A DNA stretch of 14,482 nucleotides from the NCBI GenBank assembly GCA_937898375.1, contig CALEJX010000077.1, forward strand, positions 1 to 14,482. Reading direction: 5' to 3'. Both the position numbers and the translations under genes were made by a program. Below are positions 12,278 to 14,482 of the stretch, one piece after another; position 1 is the first letter of the stretch; every line of letters starts with the position of its first letter. The stretch is from an uncultured Ruminococcus sp. (GTDB taxonomy: Bacteria; Bacillota; Clostridia; Oscillospirales; Ruminococcaceae). Under the pieces are notes generated by a model. The model made no database searches, was not told the DNA's origin, and saw only the letters and a program-made list of their open reading frames with translations.

Positions 12278-14482
12278 TCATTTCAATCGGCTGAAGAATT
12301 TATCGTTTGCACTTCCCAAAATATTTATCTTTATAATGTTCGACGTCCTCGAACGCACAATGTTGTCAACAAAAGGCTTCATAACAAAGTCCGATATCCT
12401 GCTTTTCAGTGAAGCTCTGCGGTCAAGGTCGGCATGGGAGGGGATAACTGCGATAACAGGGAGCTGTTCTCCGTCAGTATCAAGAGGGAAGTCCTCGCTT
12501 TCGCCTATAAGAGCGCTGTCAAAATAGATAAGGTCTATTTTATGCTCCGAAAGCTGTTTCCTGCCGCTTTCAACAGCGTCCGCAGTGAAAACCGTGTTGT
12601 CATGGGAAAGTATGCTGTCAAGCTGACTGAGCGTTTCGCCGTCGCCGCTGACAACAAGAACGTTGTGACGACGTTCCGTCTCCTCCTGAACATATTGCTT
12701 GTAGTCGTTTATGCGCTTGTCCATGAATACCATGTCGGTCACGTCCGTGAGATATACTATGATAACAGAGCTTACGCCCGTTTCGCTCACATATCTTAAA
12801 TGGTCTCTGAACCAATGCTTCTTGCCGTTTATATCGTGCATGCTAAGAAAACATTCGGCTCTGCCCTTGCTCTCTATGACCTTGTTTATGGTATCTGTAA
12901 AATTCTCCTTGTATTCGCTGTCGATACAATCCACCACATTGAACTTGCCGTACATACTGCTGTCATAGCCGTATTTCTGTGAAAACGCCTTGTTTGCGCA
13001 TACAGCCTCCACAGTTTTGTCTGGGAAACATTCGTATATCATGGCAGGCTGGTCGATATTGTCGATAGATACCAGCAATCCGCCGCCCTTGCCCCACAGC
13101 AGATCGTTCACAGACGTGCTGCTCTCAGGTACAGGCTGTTCCTCCTGCTTTGAAATAAGCTTCTCATAATCTTCCGCAGGCATAGGCTTCGCAAAATAGA
13201 AGCCCTGAATGTAGTCACAGCCTACGCTCCTTAAAAAGTCCACCTGCTCAGCCTTGTCAACGCCCTCTGCAATAACAGGGATATTGAGCCACTTTGCCAT
13301 TCTGATAACAGAAGAAATGATTGTCTCCGCACGGCCGTCATATTTCGCCTTGAACATGAACATCATGTCCATTTTAAGTACGTCCACCTGAACGTCTTTG
13401 AGTACGTTCAGTGAAGAATATCCGCTGCCGAAATCGTCCATAAGTATGGTGAACCCATTGCTTCTCAGCTGATTTGTCACATCGTCTATCATAATGTTCT
13501 CGTCAGTATAAACGCTCTCTGTTATCTCAATGTTGAGATATTTCGGGTCAACGTCATACTTTTTGGTAAGCTCGATGATTATCTTCGATAGATTAGGGTT
13601 ATACAGATTTACTCGTGAAACGTTTACAGAAACAGGGAAAAGCGGTACGCCCCTGTCTTTCCATTCCTTGAGCTGTTTGCATACACATTCCCATATGTAG
13701 AAATCAAGCTTGGATATAAAGCCGTTTTTCTCGAATATAGGTATAAACACCCCAGGGGAGATAAATCCCTTTGTTGGGTGTATCCACCTTGCAAGAGCCT
13801 CCGCTCCCACAGGCTTGTTTGTCTTGATGTCATATTTCGGCTGATAATAAGGCACGAACTCATGGTTCTCAAGAGCGTCGCTCATTTCGTTTATGATAGT
13901 CTGCTCGTTTTCGAGAGCAAGGCGCATCTTCTCGTCATAGAACGCATAGCTCTGCATATAATGCCCCTTTACCGTCCTTGCGGCAAGTGCCGCACGGTCG
14001 CACATCTGCGAGATAGGAAGCTCTCTGTCTGTTACCACATAAACTCCGTATACGAGCATTATATTATAGCTTGCCGTAAGATTTTTCATGTTGGTTACAG
14101 CCTGCTTCATTTGCCTTTCAGTGCTTTCCATGCCCTGATAAGGGGTGAAAATGCCAAAAACGTCAGCGTCTATCCTGCCGAATGTGCAGCATTCAGTTGT
14201 TTTTGCAAAATCTCTTATGCGTCTTGCAAGATATCTGAGAAGTTTGTCGCCGTTTGCGGTGCCGAAAAACGAGTTTATAAGCTTAAAGCGGTCGATATCC
14301 AGCCTTAAAAATGCAAACTGCTTGTCAGGGTTTGCGTTAAGAAGCGCCTTTGAAGCGTTGAAAAACTTGTTTTTTGAGTATATCCCCGTAAGAGGGTCAT
14401 AGTTCATAACATGGTTAAGCTCTCTGAGAAGCGTCACCTGACTTCTTGCGATAACGTTTTTGAGCCTCAGCTTTACTATCTC
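12278..14482 (-). CDS. GGDEF-EAL-PAS-receiver cyclic-di-GMP protein, N-terminus outside window
   Basis: A cyclic-di-GMP turnover protein; about 734 codons are visible. The frame is open to the window edge through EIVKLRLKNVIARSQ, so the GTG at 14435-14437 is probably internal. Residues are numbered from that GTG. GGDEF domain about 13-170: the catalytic motif is replaced by RIDADVF (88-94), so cyclase activity is unlikely. EAL domain about 180-430: EAL (Glu213), Asn272, Glu304, DDFG (Asp334, Asp335), Lys355 and Glu391 are all present, so phosphodiesterase activity is likely. A PAS-like domain follows (about 455-570), then a receiver-like domain (about 592-710) with Asp640 at the phosphorylation position and Lys687, but Ser597-Gly598 where the usual acidic pair should be. 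Sensor domains after the EAL domain are an unusual order. Putative targets are motility, adhesion or surface polysaccharide. Confidence 0.9.
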   Translation of the reverse strand, partial: EIVKLRLKNVIARSQVTLLRELNHVMNYDPLTGIYSKNKFFNASKALLNANPDKQFAFLRLDIDRFKLINSFFGTANGDKLLRYLARRIRDFAKTTECCTFGRIDADVFGIFTPYQGMESTERQMKQAVTNMKNLTASYNIMLVYGVYVVTDRELPISQMCDRAALAARTVKGHYMQSYAFYDEKMRLALENEQTIINEMSDALENHEFVPYYQPKYDIKTNKPVGAEALARWIHPTKGFISPGVFIPIFEKNGFISKLDFYIWECVCKQLKEWKDRGVPLFPVSVNVSRVNLYNPNLSKIIIELTKKYDVDPKYLNIEITESVYTDENIMIDDVTNQLRSNGFTILMDDFGSGYSSLNVLKDVQVDVLKMDMMFMFKAKYDGRAETIISSVIRMAKWLNIPVIAEGVDKAEQVDFLRSVGCDYIQGFYFAKPMPAEDYEKLISKQEEQPVPESSTSVNDLLWGKGGGLLVSIDNIDQPAMIYECFPDKTVEAVCANKAFSQKYGYDSSMYGKFNVVDCIDSEYKENFTDTINKVIESKGRAECFLSMHDINGKKHWFRDHLRYVSETGVSSVIIVYLTDVTDMVFMDKRINDYKQYVQEETERRHNVLVVSGDGETLSQLDSILSHDNTVFTADAVESGRKQLSEHKIDLIYFDSALIGESEDFPLDTDGEQLPVIAVIPSHADLDRRASLKSRISDFVMKPFVDNIVRSRTSNIIKINILGSANDKFFSRLK

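Noticed and set aside
13778..14308. 176-codon plus-strand open frame opposite the GGDEF-EAL gene
   Set aside because: It is antisense to conserved GGDEF and EAL coding sequence with no supporting signals.
14435..14437. GTG as the true start of the GGDEF-EAL gene
   Set aside because: The frame stays open to the window edge with a helical linker-like sequence typical of the stretch before a GGDEF domain, and no ribosome binding site precedes the GTG.

Overview
The window looks like a piece of a gut anaerobic Firmicute, probably Oscillospiraceae and close to Ruminococcus. That is inference from protein style (BMP lipoprotein plus NupOPQ-type transporter, Xpt, GH127, GGDEF-EAL proteins), strong GGAGG-type ribosome binding sites, TTGACA/TATAAT promoters, AT-rich spacers, and short palindromic repeats containing GTAGGGG. 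No RNA genes, integrases, transposases or CRISPR arrays were seen.

Layout: (1) 1-526, minus: 5' part of argG (argininosuccinate synthase), cut by the window edge. Its upstream spacer is unusually rich in the 7-mer TGTATAA/TTATACA. (2) 996-2107, plus: a compact redox operon of a flavin reductase-like split-barrel protein, a stand-alone 65-aa ferredoxin:thioredoxin reductase (FTR) catalytic-chain-like protein with unusual cysteine spacing, and a thioredoxin. (3) 2108-2499: repeat-rich spacer with two terminator-like hairpins and a strong promoter preceded by two 21-bp-spaced direct repeats. (4) 2500-4311, plus: cytoplasmic GH127 beta-L-arabinofuranosidase, convergent with (5) 4479-5309, minus: an AraC-family regulator; a bidirectional terminator lies between them. 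(6) 11113-5577, minus: a five-gene purine uptake and salvage operon in the order xpt, BMP lipoprotein, NupO-type ATPase, NupP- and NupQ-type permeases. (7) 11368-12150, minus: unrecognised 260-aa protein with its own promoter and terminator. (8) 12278-14482, minus: a GGDEF-EAL-PAS-receiver cyclic-di-GMP protein, N-terminus outside the window.

Working model: the purine operon imports a purine base or nucleoside (lipoprotein, two permeases, double ATPase) and Xpt converts xanthine or guanine to the nucleotide with PRPP. Large intercistronic stem-loops after the lipoprotein gene may set the excess of binding protein over membrane parts. The AraC regulator is a good candidate activator of the GH127 gene, because that promoter has AraC-like direct repeats against its -35 box. 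The redox operon probably reduces thioredoxin through an Fe-S FTR-like protein.

The most unusual points are the FTR-like/thioredoxin/flavoprotein cassette, the repeat family with a compensatory change in a hairpin, the 7-mer cluster before argG, the structured xpt leader that is not a recognisable purine riboswitch, and the reversed domain order of the cyclic-di-GMP protein.
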